From: Biostraticola tofi
GTDB lineage: Bacteria > Pseudomonadota > Gammaproteobacteria > Enterobacterales > Enterobacteriaceae
Length of the DNA stretch: 64,000 nucleotides
Direction: 5' to 3'
NCBI RefSeq assembly: GCF_004343195.1
Contig: NZ_SMCR01000003.1
Span: 481,475 to 545,474, forward strand
Part shown: positions 16,958-25,502 of the stretch, piece after piece
Position numbering within the stretch: the first letter of the stretch is position 1
Layout: the number at the start of each line of letters is the position of its first letter
Notes under the pieces: generated by a model
Seen by the model: the letters and a program-made list of their open reading frames with translations, nothing else
The model's database searches: none
What the model was told of the DNA's origin: nothing
Translations under genes and position numbers: made by a program

Positions 16958-19509
16958 ACATTCCGACCGCTTCTTATCGTATTCAATTTCGTAATGGCAT
17001 GACCTTTGACCGCGCAGCTGACCTGGTACCTTATCTGCAGCGGCTGGGCATCAGCCATCTGTATGCCTCGCCGCTGTTCGCCGCCACGGCCGAATCGACC
17101 CACGGCTACGACGTAACCGACGTTAATCAGCTGGAACCGTCCCTGGGTGGTCGCGAGGGGTTTTTACGGCTGGTCAACGCCCTGAAACAGGCCGGGCTGG
17201 GCCTGATTATCGATATTGTACCCAATCATATGGCGGCTTCGCTGGAAAATCCGTGGTGGCGCGATGTTATCGAGAACGGCGAACACAGCCGCTATGCCCG
17301 CCATTTCGACATCGATTGGTCGCGGCCGTTGACCTTGCCATTTCTGGGGGACAGCTTTGCATCGCTGGTGGCAAACGGAGAGATTACCGTTGAGGCGCAC
17401 CCCCAGACCGGCAAACCGGTATTCGCCTACCACACTAGTTATTATCCGCTCGCCGCCGATAGCTGGCAGGGACGGAAAGACGAAGTGCTGGCCATGACCG
17501 ACAAAACCGCCATCGCCAGACTGCACCAGTGCCAGCCCTATCGGCTGATGTGCTGGCGGGAAGCGCCGCGTGACCTTTCCTATCGTCGCTTTTTTGAAAT
17601 CACCGGCCTGGTCGGCGTCCGGGTCGAGGACCCTGCGGTGTTTGACGATACGCACCGGCTGATCCTTGAACTGGTCCATTCCGGGGCGGTTGATGGGTTA
17701 CGGGTCGATCATGTTGATGGGCTGGCAGACCCGAAAGCCTACCTGGAACGGTTGCGCCGGGAAGCCGGTCCGGACTGCTATATCACCGTCGAAAAAATCC
17801 TGGCTGAGGGTGAACGCCTGCCGGCTGACTGGCCGGTTTCCGGCACCACCGGGTACGAATTTGTGGCATCTCTTTCAGCGGTGCTGGTGGATGGCGAGAA
17901 TATTGACCGACTGCGCCGGGCGTATGACCAGGCGGTGGGGCAACCGGTTGACATGGCCGCTGAACTACGGGCAGCCAAACTGTTGATGGCGGACAAGAAT
18001 TTCGAGGGTGAATTCACCCGGTTAGTGAATATTGCCCTGAGCATTGCCCAAACCGATACATTGAAGCTGGATGAGGGCTTGGTCCGATCAGCCCTGCGCG
18101 AACTACTGGTGGCGTTCCCGGTCTATCGGACCTACGGTACCGGCCAAGGGCTGACGCCGGCCGACCTCAGCCTACTGCAGAAGGTCGCCACCGGGGTCAG
18201 CGTCGGCGATAATCCTCCGGCACCTGCGGCGCTCGACTTTATTGTTCGCATTATAACGGGGGACGTTTCTGCCGCTGCCCGGCAGGCGGCTGCCACGTTT
18301 TGCCGCCGCTGCCAGCAGCTCACCGGCCCGCTAATGGCCAAGTCGGTTGAAGACACGCTGTTTTTCCGCCAGCATGCGGCGCTGGCCCTGAACGAGGTGG
18401 GCGCCGAACCCTTGCCGCAGTCGTTTTCGCCTGCCCAGTTCCACCGAGATATGCAGACCCGGCTGGAACGCCAGCCTGCTGGGCTCTCAACGACCTCAAC
18501 CCATGACACCAAACGCGGGGAAGATGCCCGCGCCCGGCTTTATACGCTCAGCGAAGCGCCGGACCACTGGGCCGCATCCGTCGCCCGCTGGCGTCAGATA
18601 AACCATGACCACATCCGGCTGCTGGACGATGGCCCGGCACCTGAACCCGCGGTTGAATGGATGCTCTATCAGGCGCTTGCCGGTGTTTGGCCGACAACGC
18701 TGCAACCCGGCGACGCCCAAGGGCTGTCAGCGCTTGCCGAGCGGTTTGCCGCCTATGTGGAAAAAGCGCTGCGCGAAGCCAAGCTGCGGACAAACTGGGG
18801 CGATGGCAATCAGGACTATGAGCATGCGGTGATCGACTATGCCCGTCACCTGCTGTCGCCGGCTGACCCCGCTTTCCTGCAGGATTTCTGCACCACTCTG
18901 CAACCCTTTATCCGCGCCGGTCTGCTGAATAGCCTTACCCAGACCATCATCAAGCTGACGGCGCCGGGCGTGCCGGACATCTATCAGGGCAGCGAGACCT
19001 TCGACTTGAGCCTCGCCGATCCCGACAACCGACGCGAACCGGATTTTGCCGCTTTGGCAGGCCTGCTGGATGAGCCGCTACCGCCGGGCGCTGCAACAGA
19101 GCAACACTGGCTGCTTGGCCAGGTAAAGCAGCAAGCTATCGCCAGGCTCTTGGCGGTGCGCCAGCAATGGCCGGCGCTGTTCGCCGAGGGGGACTACCTG
19201 CCGCTGACCGTCAGCGGGGAACAGGCGCAGAACCTGCTGGCCTTTGCGCGGGTTAAGGGTGATGAGTGCCTTATTGTCATCGTTCCGCGAGTGGTTTATC
19301 GGTTGCTTGAAGGCAGCCTGGCCGATCAGTATATCCTCCGCTGGGTCGAGGCGGAGATCGTACTGCCATCGCCGTTGGCGCATCGCCGCTATCGTGACAT
19401 TCTCAGCGGGGAAAGCCTGGTGGTGACTGACCGCGTTGACCTGGCATCCGTTGCAGGCGGTGTGGCGCGGGTATTACGGAGTGCGGCAGCCGATATCGGC
19501 CCAAAGTGA
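16954..19509 (+). CDS. treY: Maltooligosyl trehalose synthase TreY (GH13)
   Basis: An 851-residue enzyme starting with GTG at 16954 inside the treZ stop. It opens PTASYRIQFRNGMTF, the family hallmark. Barrel motifs are DIVPNHMA, GLRVDHVDGLADP (nucleophile Asp), VEKIL (acid) and TSTHDTKRGEDARARL. It isomerises the reducing-end bond of maltodextrins to an alpha,alpha-1,1 bond, making maltooligosyl-trehalose for TreZ. Together the two make trehalose from glycogen or maltodextrin, usually for osmotic or desiccation tolerance. The frame is intact and of standard length. Confidence 0.93.
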   Translation: MNIPTASYRIQFRNGMTFDRAADLVPYLQRLGISHLYASPLFAATAESTHGYDVTDVNQLEPSLGGREGFLRLVNALKQAGLGLIIDIVPNHMAASLENPWWRDVIENGEHSRYARHFDIDWSRPLTLPFLGDSFASLVANGEITVEAHPQTGKPVFAYHTSYYPLAADSWQGRKDEVLAMTDKTAIARLHQCQPYRLMCWREAPRDLSYRRFFEITGLVGVRVEDPAVFDDTHRLILELVHSGAVDGLRVDHVDGLADPKAYLERLRREAGPDCYITVEKILAEGERLPADWPVSGTTGYEFVASLSAVLVDGENIDRLRRAYDQAVGQPVDMAAELRAAKLLMADKNFEGEFTRLVNIALSIAQTDTLKLDEGLVRSALRELLVAFPVYRTYGTGQGLTPADLSLLQKVATGVSVGDNPPAPAALDFIVRIITGDVSAAARQAAATFCRRCQQLTGPLMAKSVEDTLFFRQHAALALNEVGAEPLPQSFSPAQFHRDMQTRLERQPAGLSTTSTHDTKRGEDARARLYTLSEAPDHWAASVARWRQINHDHIRLLDDGPAPEPAVEWMLYQALAGVWPTTLQPGDAQGLSALAERFAAYVEKALREAKLRTNWGDGNQDYEHAVIDYARHLLSPADPAFLQDFCTTLQPFIRAGLLNSLTQTIIKLTAPGVPDIYQGSETFDLSLADPDNRREPDFAALAGLLDEPLPPGAATEQHWLLGQVKQQAIARLLAVRQQWPALFAEGDYLPLTVSGEQAQNLLAFARVKGDECLIVIVPRVVYRLLEGSLADQYILRWVEAEIVLPSPLAHRRYRDILSGESLVVTDRVDLASVAGGVARVLRSAAADIGPK

Positions 19510-19589
19510 GTGGCCGACGATAATGTCAGTCAGCCAGGCAAGCCGCGCCGGAACAGCATCGGTCCGGCGAGATTGGCGATCAGCGGTTT

Positions 19590-20585
19590 TTACTTAATGG
19601 TGCGGCTTTCACCCGGATAGACCAGGCCGATCTGCTGCCTGATGGTATCAAGGGTCGCCATTATCTGCACCGATTGTTCCGGCGGCATAATCGCCGACCG
19701 GGTCCCGGTCCTGACCAGACGTTCCATTTCCAACGCCTGGAACTGCATGCCGCGATGGGCGACCGGCTCGGCATAGGTTTCCAGCACCTGGCCCTGATAG
19801 TCTTCAACCCGAAACGACGTGGGGCAGTACCAGACGGCATCGATGACGATACGCGCCTTGGAACCATAAATCACCGCCCCGTTGGGGCCGGCACAATCCA
19901 GGGCAGATACGGTGGTGGACATGGCTCCGCCTTGATGCTGCATCACCGTGGCGATTTCAGCATCGACGCCAGTCGCGGTAAAACGAGCAGTCGCTTGGAT
20001 CGCGGTGGGCGCACCCAGCATATCCCAGGCGAAAGAAACCGGGTAAATCCCCAGATCCAGCAGCGCGCCGCCGCCCAGTTCCAGCGCATTCAGCCGGTGC
20101 TGCGGATCGGTCGGTAAAAATTGGCGATGTTCAGCCGACACCGACCGCAACTGGCCCAGCACGCCGGCGTCGATAATTTGGTGGATACGCTGCATATGCG
20201 GCAAAAAACGCGTCCACATCGCCTCCAGGACAATCAGGTTTTTGTCGGCCGCGCGCGCAACAATTTTTTTGGCCTGCTGGGCGTTCAAGGTGAACGGTTT
20301 TTCAATCAGCACATGTTTACCGGCCTCCAGCGCCAGCAGGGCGGCGTCAATATGCTGTGGATGTGGGGTGGCCACATAGACGATATCCACCGCCGGGTCT
20401 GCCACCAGTTGCTGGTAACTGCCATGGGCGGCGGGGATAGCGAACCGCTTGGCGAATGCGCTGGCCTTCTGGGCCGAGCGCGACCCCACCGCAGTCACCG
20501 TTAACCCAGAAGCTATCAGATCCCGAGTGAATAGCTCAGCAATCCATCCGGTGGCCAGCACACCCCAGCCAAGTGACTTATTCAT
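19590..20585 (-). CDS. Gfo/Idh/MocA family NAD(P)-dependent oxidoreductase
   Basis: A 331-residue protein. The N-terminal Rossmann fold begins with the variant glycine motif GVLATGWIAELF, and EKPFTLNAQQAKKIV contains the family's EKP signature near residues 95-97. The C-terminal alpha/beta domain begins around residue 130 with MWTRFLPHMQRI. ATG 20585 has GAGGGG upstream. Family members oxidise sugars, inositols or trans-dihydrodiols; the substrate here cannot be assigned. The gene converges with treY, leaving only 80 bases between them. Confidence 0.88.
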   Translation of the reverse strand: MNKSLGWGVLATGWIAELFTRDLIASGLTVTAVGSRSAQKASAFAKRFAIPAAHGSYQQLVADPAVDIVYVATPHPQHIDAALLALEAGKHVLIEKPFTLNAQQAKKIVARAADKNLIVLEAMWTRFLPHMQRIHQIIDAGVLGQLRSVSAEHRQFLPTDPQHRLNALELGGGALLDLGIYPVSFAWDMLGAPTAIQATARFTATGVDAEIATVMQHQGGAMSTTVSALDCAGPNGAVIYGSKARIVIDAVWYCPTSFRVEDYQGQVLETYAEPVAHRGMQFQALEMERLVRTGTRSAIMPPEQSVQIMATLDTIRQQIGLVYPGESRTIK

Positions 20586-20804
20586 TTATTTCCCCTCGAA
20601 GAAACCCCTTTGTGCTTTTTATCATACAAGATCACTCATCATAATTTGCGTATTCTTTGTGGTGTGGTGCCAACGCCGCATAACAAAGCCCTGCGCATCA
20701 AGGCGGTATCACTGAAGCCGACCTGGCGATGCCGCTTCGCCGCGCAGCGATTCGTCGCCTGACGACATAAGCGGGAATATGCATGAGCAATTACTCATTG
20801 CGCA

Positions 20805-21175
20805 ATGAGGATACTTTGCTTTAATGCGAATATTGAACTGCTTATGATGGCGTATGCCTATATCAATGCCCTGGTATTCAGCGGACGCCGGCTGATAGTC
20901 CCGAGCCTGCCCTATGCCTTGGGTACCGGCGGTGTTATCGCCGGTTACAGTGTCACTGACGGCGTACGGCTTTCCGGCGCCCCTATCGCCTATACGGTAT
21001 AGATGAGCGCGCTATGGGGCATCATGATGCCGCTGTTGTTTATCGGCCGGTGCGGCGTGAAACCAGCGTATTTTTTGCGGCATTAATCGGTTATTTTTTC
21101 CTGGCGTAAAGGATAACGGTCCGCAAGATAGTTGCCTGTACGCTGATAGTGATCGGCACAATCATCATTGGTTGA
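20805..21175 (+). pseudogene. Remnant of an EamA-family (DMT) transporter
   Basis: The frame starting at 20805 reads SLPYALGTGGVIAGYSVTDG, then VRLSGAPIAYTV and an amber stop at 21000-21002. Sense continues directly after it (MSALWGIMMPLLFIGR). The pattern GYSVTDG-VRLSG-P is that of the second half of EamA/RhaT-type transporters, and the stop probably replaces a Trp codon (TGG to TAG). Further on, RKIVACTLIVIGTIIIG followed by TGA at 21173-21175 gives the last membrane helix in a different frame. The 5' half is missing. This is a decayed drug/metabolite exporter gene. Confidence 0.7.
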
Positions 21176-21264
21176 CCGCCGCCTGCCTGGTTTTCAGTGA
21201 TAACGGCTGGCTGGAGCCGCCTGGCTTTTGGACAGTAAGTCACTCTCTGTAGAGGATGAAAATA

Positions 21265-22161
21265 ATGAACCTATCCGAACATCCCACTATCGCCCTGATC
21301 GGCCCCGGGGCTATCGGCACCACCGTAGCGGCGGCACTGCATGAGGTCGGACACACGCCAACCCTTTGCGGGCGCACGGCGCGCGATCGGCTGGATCTGC
21401 GCCATGACGGCGGACATATCGTGGTGCCCGGGCCGGTGCATACTGATCCTGCCGGCGTCCATACCCCCTTTGACCTGGTGTTCGTCGCGGTCAAGTCTAC
21501 CCAGGTGGCGGCGACGGCCCCGTGGCTTGCGGCGCTGTGCAGTGAGCAGACAGTGGTCTGCGTGCTGCAAAACGGGGTGGAACAACAAGCGATGTTCGCA
21601 CCTTACCTGGCCGGCCGGCCGGTGTTGCCTTCCGTGGTGTGGTTTCCCGCCCAACGCGAACCGGATAACGCAGTATGGCTGCGTCGCGCAGCGCGGCTCA
21701 CTTTGCCTGATGTGCCGCAAAACAAGGTGGTTCAGGCGGTGCTGAGCGGCAGCCGCTGCGCGGTCGACATTGCAGCGGATTTCACCTCGGTGGCCTGGCG
21801 CAAGCTGCTGGTGAATGCCGTCGCCGGATTAATGGTTCTGACGGGTCGCCGTTCCGGCATGTACACCCGAACCGATATCACCGGTCTGGCCCTGGCCTAT
21901 CTGCACGAGTGTCTGGCGGTGGCCCGGGCAGAGGGCGCCAATCTGGGTGATGAGGTCGCGCAGCAAATTGTTGATGGCTTTCAGCGCTCCCCGGCCGATT
22001 TAGGCACCTCCATCCTGGCCGATCGACAAGCCGGCAACCCGCTTGAATGGGACTGTCGCAATGGCGTAATACAGCGATACGGCCGGGCGCACGGCATTCC
22101 TACCCCGATTAGCGAACTGCTGGTGCCATTGCTGGCGGCGGCCAGCGATGGGCCTGGCTGA
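21265..22161 (+). CDS. PanE/ApbA-family 2-dehydropantoate 2-reductase-like oxidoreductase
   Basis: About 298 residues. The N-terminal NADP-binding fold has the motif IGPGAIGTTVAAAL and the family's VKSTQ segment (residues ~75-80), where ketopantoate reductases have VKA-Q. The C-terminal helical domain contains WRKLLVNAVAGLMVLTGRRSG, which includes the Lys/Asn region used for catalysis. ATG 21265 lies 9 bases after AGAGG; ATG 21256 is too close to that site. It probably reduces a 2-keto-acid such as ketopantoate. The isolated context means a paralogue with another substrate is equally possible. Confidence 0.82.
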   Translation: MNLSEHPTIALIGPGAIGTTVAAALHEVGHTPTLCGRTARDRLDLRHDGGHIVVPGPVHTDPAGVHTPFDLVFVAVKSTQVAATAPWLAALCSEQTVVCVLQNGVEQQAMFAPYLAGRPVLPSVVWFPAQREPDNAVWLRRAARLTLPDVPQNKVVQAVLSGSRCAVDIAADFTSVAWRKLLVNAVAGLMVLTGRRSGMYTRTDITGLALAYLHECLAVARAEGANLGDEVAQQIVDGFQRSPADLGTSILADRQAGNPLEWDCRNGVIQRYGRAHGIPTPISELLVPLLAAASDGPG

Positions 22162-22219
22162 TAGCAAATCTTCTTGTACAATTGTGCCATTGATCAGTGA
22201 AGTCGGTGGAGATAATACT

Positions 22220-22315
22220 ATGAAAATAAAATGGCCAGTTGTCGTGCTGGCTTGCGCGGTCATTGGCTGTACACTGCTGCACCCTGATGATTTTCGCTGT
22301 AGCTGTTTTCAATAG
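22220..22315 (+). CDS. Possible 31-residue membrane peptide or mini-lipoprotein
   Basis: An ATG at 22220 follows GGTGGAGA (22206-22213) and opens a 31-codon frame ending in TAG at 22313-22315. The peptide is MKIKWPVVVLACAVIGC then TLLHPDDFRCSCFQ: a basic N-terminus, a hydrophobic stretch with a lipobox-like VIGC, and a Cys-containing polar tail. It overlaps the end of the convergent TauE gene by 7 bases. I do not recognise it. The good ribosome site and signal-like composition support translation, but at this length chance cannot be excluded. Confidence 0.4.
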   Translation: MKIKWPVVVLACAVIGCTLLHPDDFRCSCFQ

Positions 22316-23055
22316 AATGGCCGAAGGGTAAGTTCCAGACCCAATAGCCCGAGAAACAACAGGAAAAACATTCTAAAACGGCTGGGGCTGAGTCTGGTGC
22401 GGATCATCTGTCCCAGCCACATCCCCATCAGCGCAGGTATAATGGCCAGCGCCGACAGCCCCATTTCTTGCGGACGGAACGCGCCGTGCAGCAGCAGCCC
22501 GACGGCCAGCGCCAGGGTGGAAACGGTAAATGACATTCCCAGCGCCTGCACCAACAGGTCTTTATCCAGCCTGAGCGATTGCAGATAAGGCACTGCCGGC
22601 ATCACAAAAACGCCGGTGGCGCCGGTCACTGCGCCGGTGATAAGCCCGATGATTGGCGACAGCCAGGGCTCAACCCGGCCAGGTACCGCCAACACCGGCG
22701 ACACCAGCGCATAACCCGCATACACCAGCAGCGCCACCCCTAAGGTCAGGCCCGACCAGCGAGGATCGGTAGCCACCAGCAGCGACGATCCGCCCAGGGT
22801 ACCCAGCACGATGCATAGCATCATCGGCCACAATCTGCGCAGCAGGGGGCCTCTGCTGGACCCGGCCAGCCACTGCCAGATATTGGTCACTAGCGACGGC
22901 AGTACCAGCATGGCCGCCGCCGCCGCCGGCGGCATAACCAGGCCCAGCAGTCCCATCGCCACCGTAGGCAGGCCCATACCGGTCACGCCTTTGACCAGCC
23001 CGGCAACCAGAAACGTAGTCGTGGCCAATGTCAGAAAAACGAAAGATTCATTCAT
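22309..23055 (-). CDS. TauE/SafE family membrane transporter
   Basis: A 248-residue polytopic protein with about eight membrane segments. GLVKGVTGMGLPTVAMGLLG in the first repeat and LITGAVTGATGVFVMPAVPY in the second are the paired G-x-G-G-like motifs of the TauE/SafE (COG0730) fold. ATG 23055 places the first helix correctly (MNESFVFLTLATTTFLVAGL). The open frame runs farther upstream but would enter the divergent LysR control region. The family moves sulfur-containing organic anions such as sulfite or sulfoacetate. It is divergent from the LysR gene at 23149, which probably controls it. Confidence 0.88.
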   Translation of the reverse strand: MNESFVFLTLATTTFLVAGLVKGVTGMGLPTVAMGLLGLVMPPAAAAAMLVLPSLVTNIWQWLAGSSRGPLLRRLWPMMLCIVLGTLGGSSLLVATDPRWSGLTLGVALLVYAGYALVSPVLAVPGRVEPWLSPIIGLITGAVTGATGVFVMPAVPYLQSLRLDKDLLVQALGMSFTVSTLALAVGLLLHGAFRPQEMGLSALAIIPALMGMWLGQMIRTRLSPSRFRMFFLLFLGLLGLELTLRPFY

Positions 23056-23148
23056 CGCTGTATTGAAGCCGGTCAGCGCGTTGGGCACAATGTGGAATTC
23101 ATCCTCTATCCTTCGGTGAATCCGAAGGGTTAAGCACCGGATAGCGAT

Positions 23149-24045
23149 ATGAGACTCGATCTGGCTGACCTGCATCTGTTCTTGTGCATTGTCGACGCGG
23201 GCAGCATTACCCAAGGGGCGGCGCGCGCCCATCTGGCGCTGGCCTCGGCCAGCGAACGCCTGCGCCGCATAGAAGACGATGCTGGCGTGATGCTGCTAGA
23301 GCGACATCCTCGCGGCGTGACCACCACCGAAGCCGGGGAAGCGCTGGCTCACCATGCCAGACTGATGCTGCGCCAGCAGGCGCGGCTCAAAAGTGAATTG
23401 CAGGACTTTGCTACAGGCAACCGGGGCACGCTGCATCTCTATGCCAACACCGCGGCCCTGACCGAGTTTCTGCCGGCCAGGCTGGCGCCGTGGCTGGCTG
23501 AGCGGCCCCAACTGCAGGTTGAGCTGAAAGAGCGCACCAGCGCGGACATTGTGCGCAGTATTGCCGCCGGACGGGTCGAGGCCGGCATCGTTTCCGATGC
23601 CGTTTCAGCGCCTACGCTGGTACTTCAACCCGTCGCCAGGGATCATCTGGTGCTGATCGTGCCCGCCGGGCACCGGCTGGCATCGGTAGGCAAGGTATCT
23701 TTGGCCGAGGTTATCGATGAGCCTTTTGTCGGCCTGGCGCAGGGTAACGCACTGCAGGAACATCTGGATGACCATGCGCGCGCTGCCGGCCATGCGCTGG
23801 CATTGCGTATCCGTATGAAAACCTTCGCGGGCCTGGGTGAAATGGTGGCGCACGGTGTTGGCCTGGGCATCATGCCGCAGGCCGTCGCCGGTCGTTACCG
23901 TCGGCGACTTGGCTATCGGATACTGGCATTGAATGATGGCTGGGCGCAACGCCAGCTGTGTTTATGCTATGGCAGTTGGCAAGCGCTATCCTCGCCTATG
24001 CAGAGCCTGCTGTCCCACCTAGGTAAGAAAAACGCTGCTGGCTGA
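23149..24045 (+). CDS. LysR-family transcriptional regulator
   Basis: A 298-residue protein. The N-terminal winged helix is MRLDLADLHLFLCIVDAGSI followed by TQGAARAHLALASASERLRRIE (residues ~2-60), with a leucine-rich linker helix, and a substrate-binding domain from ~90 (GTLHLYANTAALTEFLPARL). It is divergent from the TauE-like exporter with 93 bases between, the classical arrangement of a LysR activator with its target. The effector is unknown. Confidence 0.9.
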   Translation: MRLDLADLHLFLCIVDAGSITQGAARAHLALASASERLRRIEDDAGVMLLERHPRGVTTTEAGEALAHHARLMLRQQARLKSELQDFATGNRGTLHLYANTAALTEFLPARLAPWLAERPQLQVELKERTSADIVRSIAAGRVEAGIVSDAVSAPTLVLQPVARDHLVLIVPAGHRLASVGKVSLAEVIDEPFVGLAQGNALQEHLDDHARAAGHALALRIRMKTFAGLGEMVAHGVGLGIMPQAVAGRYRRRLGYRILALNDGWAQRQLCLCYGSWQALSSPMQSLLSHLGKKNAAG

Positions 24046-24249
24046 ACCGTTAACGCATGACTACTATTGCTATGACATATCGCTAGGGCGTTTAACATCT
24101 CCTCGGTTGTAATACCTTGGCGACACCGAGGTGGATATTGTTGCAGTCCCAAGGGGCTGTTCCCTGGGTATGCCTCACATGCTTGATGTTTCAATATCAA
24201 ACAGCGGAAATGATATACTCCCTTTTTTCGGCAGAGTGATTGTCACCCT

Positions 24250-25242
24250 ATGAAAGCGCCTGGTAACAAATCGCCCACAATTACAGATATCGCCCGTCTC
24301 GCGGGCGTCAGCAGTATTACCGTTTCCCGCACTTTTACCGACCCCTACAAGGTGAAAACCCTCACGCGCGAGAAGATCCTGCGGATAGCCCGTGAAGTTG
24401 AATACGTGCCCAATATATTTGCACAGAATATCAAATCTTCTCAAAGCCCGATCATCGGTATAGTTACGGACGATACCTTTAATCAGAGTTACTCATACGT
24501 GATTCAAGAATTGTGTCTGCGCGCGGAGGCAAAGGGATATTCGGTGATGATCTTTACCACCGGCGGTGGTCGCGCGTCTGAAGTGAAAGCGATCAATACG
24601 CTGGTGGGCTATAAAGCGGCAGGAGTAGTATTGTCGGTGATTAGCGATACCCCCGACTACGACGTGAGCCACCTTAAAATTCTGCATCACTCGCCTACAA
24701 AACTTATCCAGTTAGATCGCCAATTTGACACCTCCTTACCGGCTGTTTTTGTCAACGATGAGCGGGCCGGCAGGCTTATCGCTTCGGTCATTACCGAAAA
24801 ATCCTGGCGCCATATTCTGGTGATTGGTGGCCATGAGCACTCGCGTATCACTCAGGCGCGGGTAAACAGTATCCTTCAGAACATTCCTGCCACCACCCAG
24901 GTTACCTGCCTGTATGCGGACTATCGCTATGATAAAGCGAAAGAGATAATTGCCGCCCACTTCTCCAGTGGCGTGATGAATTACGATGCAATTGTAGGAA
25001 TTAACGGTGCCATCTCCCTTGCAGCGCGCAGTGTCGCGACAACATGGTCACTGAAGAGTGTTGCGTTCCTCTCTATTGACGACATACCCAACGCCGAAGA
25101 TTTTGGGTTTTTTTACCCCTCTGTCGTTCATGACTACAAGCAATGGGCGACCATCGTTGCCGAGAACCTGGTGGCGGCTATTGAAGACCGCCCCTGGCAG
25201 CAGCGTACGGTAATTAACGGTTTTCTAAAAAATTACCGCTAG
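24250..25242 (+). CDS. LacI-family transcriptional regulator (GntR/IdnR-like)
   Basis: A 330-residue repressor. The helix-turn-helix and hinge are at residues ~9-60: TITDIARLAGVSSITVSRTF, then REKILRIAREVEYVPNIFAQ. A periplasmic-binding-like effector domain follows (IIGIVTDDTFNQSYSYVIQE onward). It lies just upstream of a Zn dehydrogenase, a GPH transporter and a GH105 hydrolase on the same strand. Two similar inverted repeats between it and the dehydrogenase are good candidates for its operators. It most likely represses that module until a sugar or uronide is present. Confidence 0.9.
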   Translation: MKAPGNKSPTITDIARLAGVSSITVSRTFTDPYKVKTLTREKILRIAREVEYVPNIFAQNIKSSQSPIIGIVTDDTFNQSYSYVIQELCLRAEAKGYSVMIFTTGGGRASEVKAINTLVGYKAAGVVLSVISDTPDYDVSHLKILHHSPTKLIQLDRQFDTSLPAVFVNDERAGRLIASVITEKSWRHILVIGGHEHSRITQARVNSILQNIPATTQVTCLYADYRYDKAKEIIAAHFSSGVMNYDAIVGINGAISLAARSVATTWSLKSVAFLSIDDIPNAEDFGFFYPSVVHDYKQWATIVAENLVAAIEDRPWQQRTVINGFLKNYR

Positions 25243-25283
25243 CCAGCGACCTGGTCCTGGATGATGGCAGTGCCGGGCTCCAA

Positions 25284-25299
25284 ATGTTCATGTGAACAT
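25284..25299. promoter_or_regulatory. Inverted repeat, candidate LacI-family operator 1
   Basis: ATGTTCA-TG-TGAACAT is a perfect 7+7 inverted repeat, 42 bases after the LacI-family gene. Its half-site (ATGTTYA) matches that of a second repeat at 25445-25460 with the same 2-base centre. Confidence 0.6.
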
Positions 25300-25442
25300 A
25301 TATAGAGTTTTATATCATCAATAAAATTCCGCATGAATCATTTGTGTTTTTTGTAAGTAAAATGAAATTTTTAAATTATTGAAATAAAATGATTTTTAAA
25401 AAATAATGTCATCATGATCACAAAAACATGCAGTGTGATTAT

Positions 25443-25462
25443 AAATGTTTACGAAAACATTT
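25443..25462. promoter_or_regulatory. Inverted repeat, candidate LacI-family operator 2
   Basis: AAATGTTTACGAAAACATTT has 8-base arms around ACGA, with a central CpG as is usual for LacI-family operators. It shares the ATGTT-A half-site with operator 1, 161 bases upstream, and sits 41 bases before the dehydrogenase start codon. That is a fitting place for a repressor at the promoter. Confidence 0.65.
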
Positions 25463-25502
25463 TAAGGTGCATGAACACTCATCATGTACGGGAAATGAAG
25501 TT

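Noticed and set aside
25430..25450. CRP site near the dehydrogenase promoter.
   Set aside because: Only one TGTGA half-site is good; the second half does not match.
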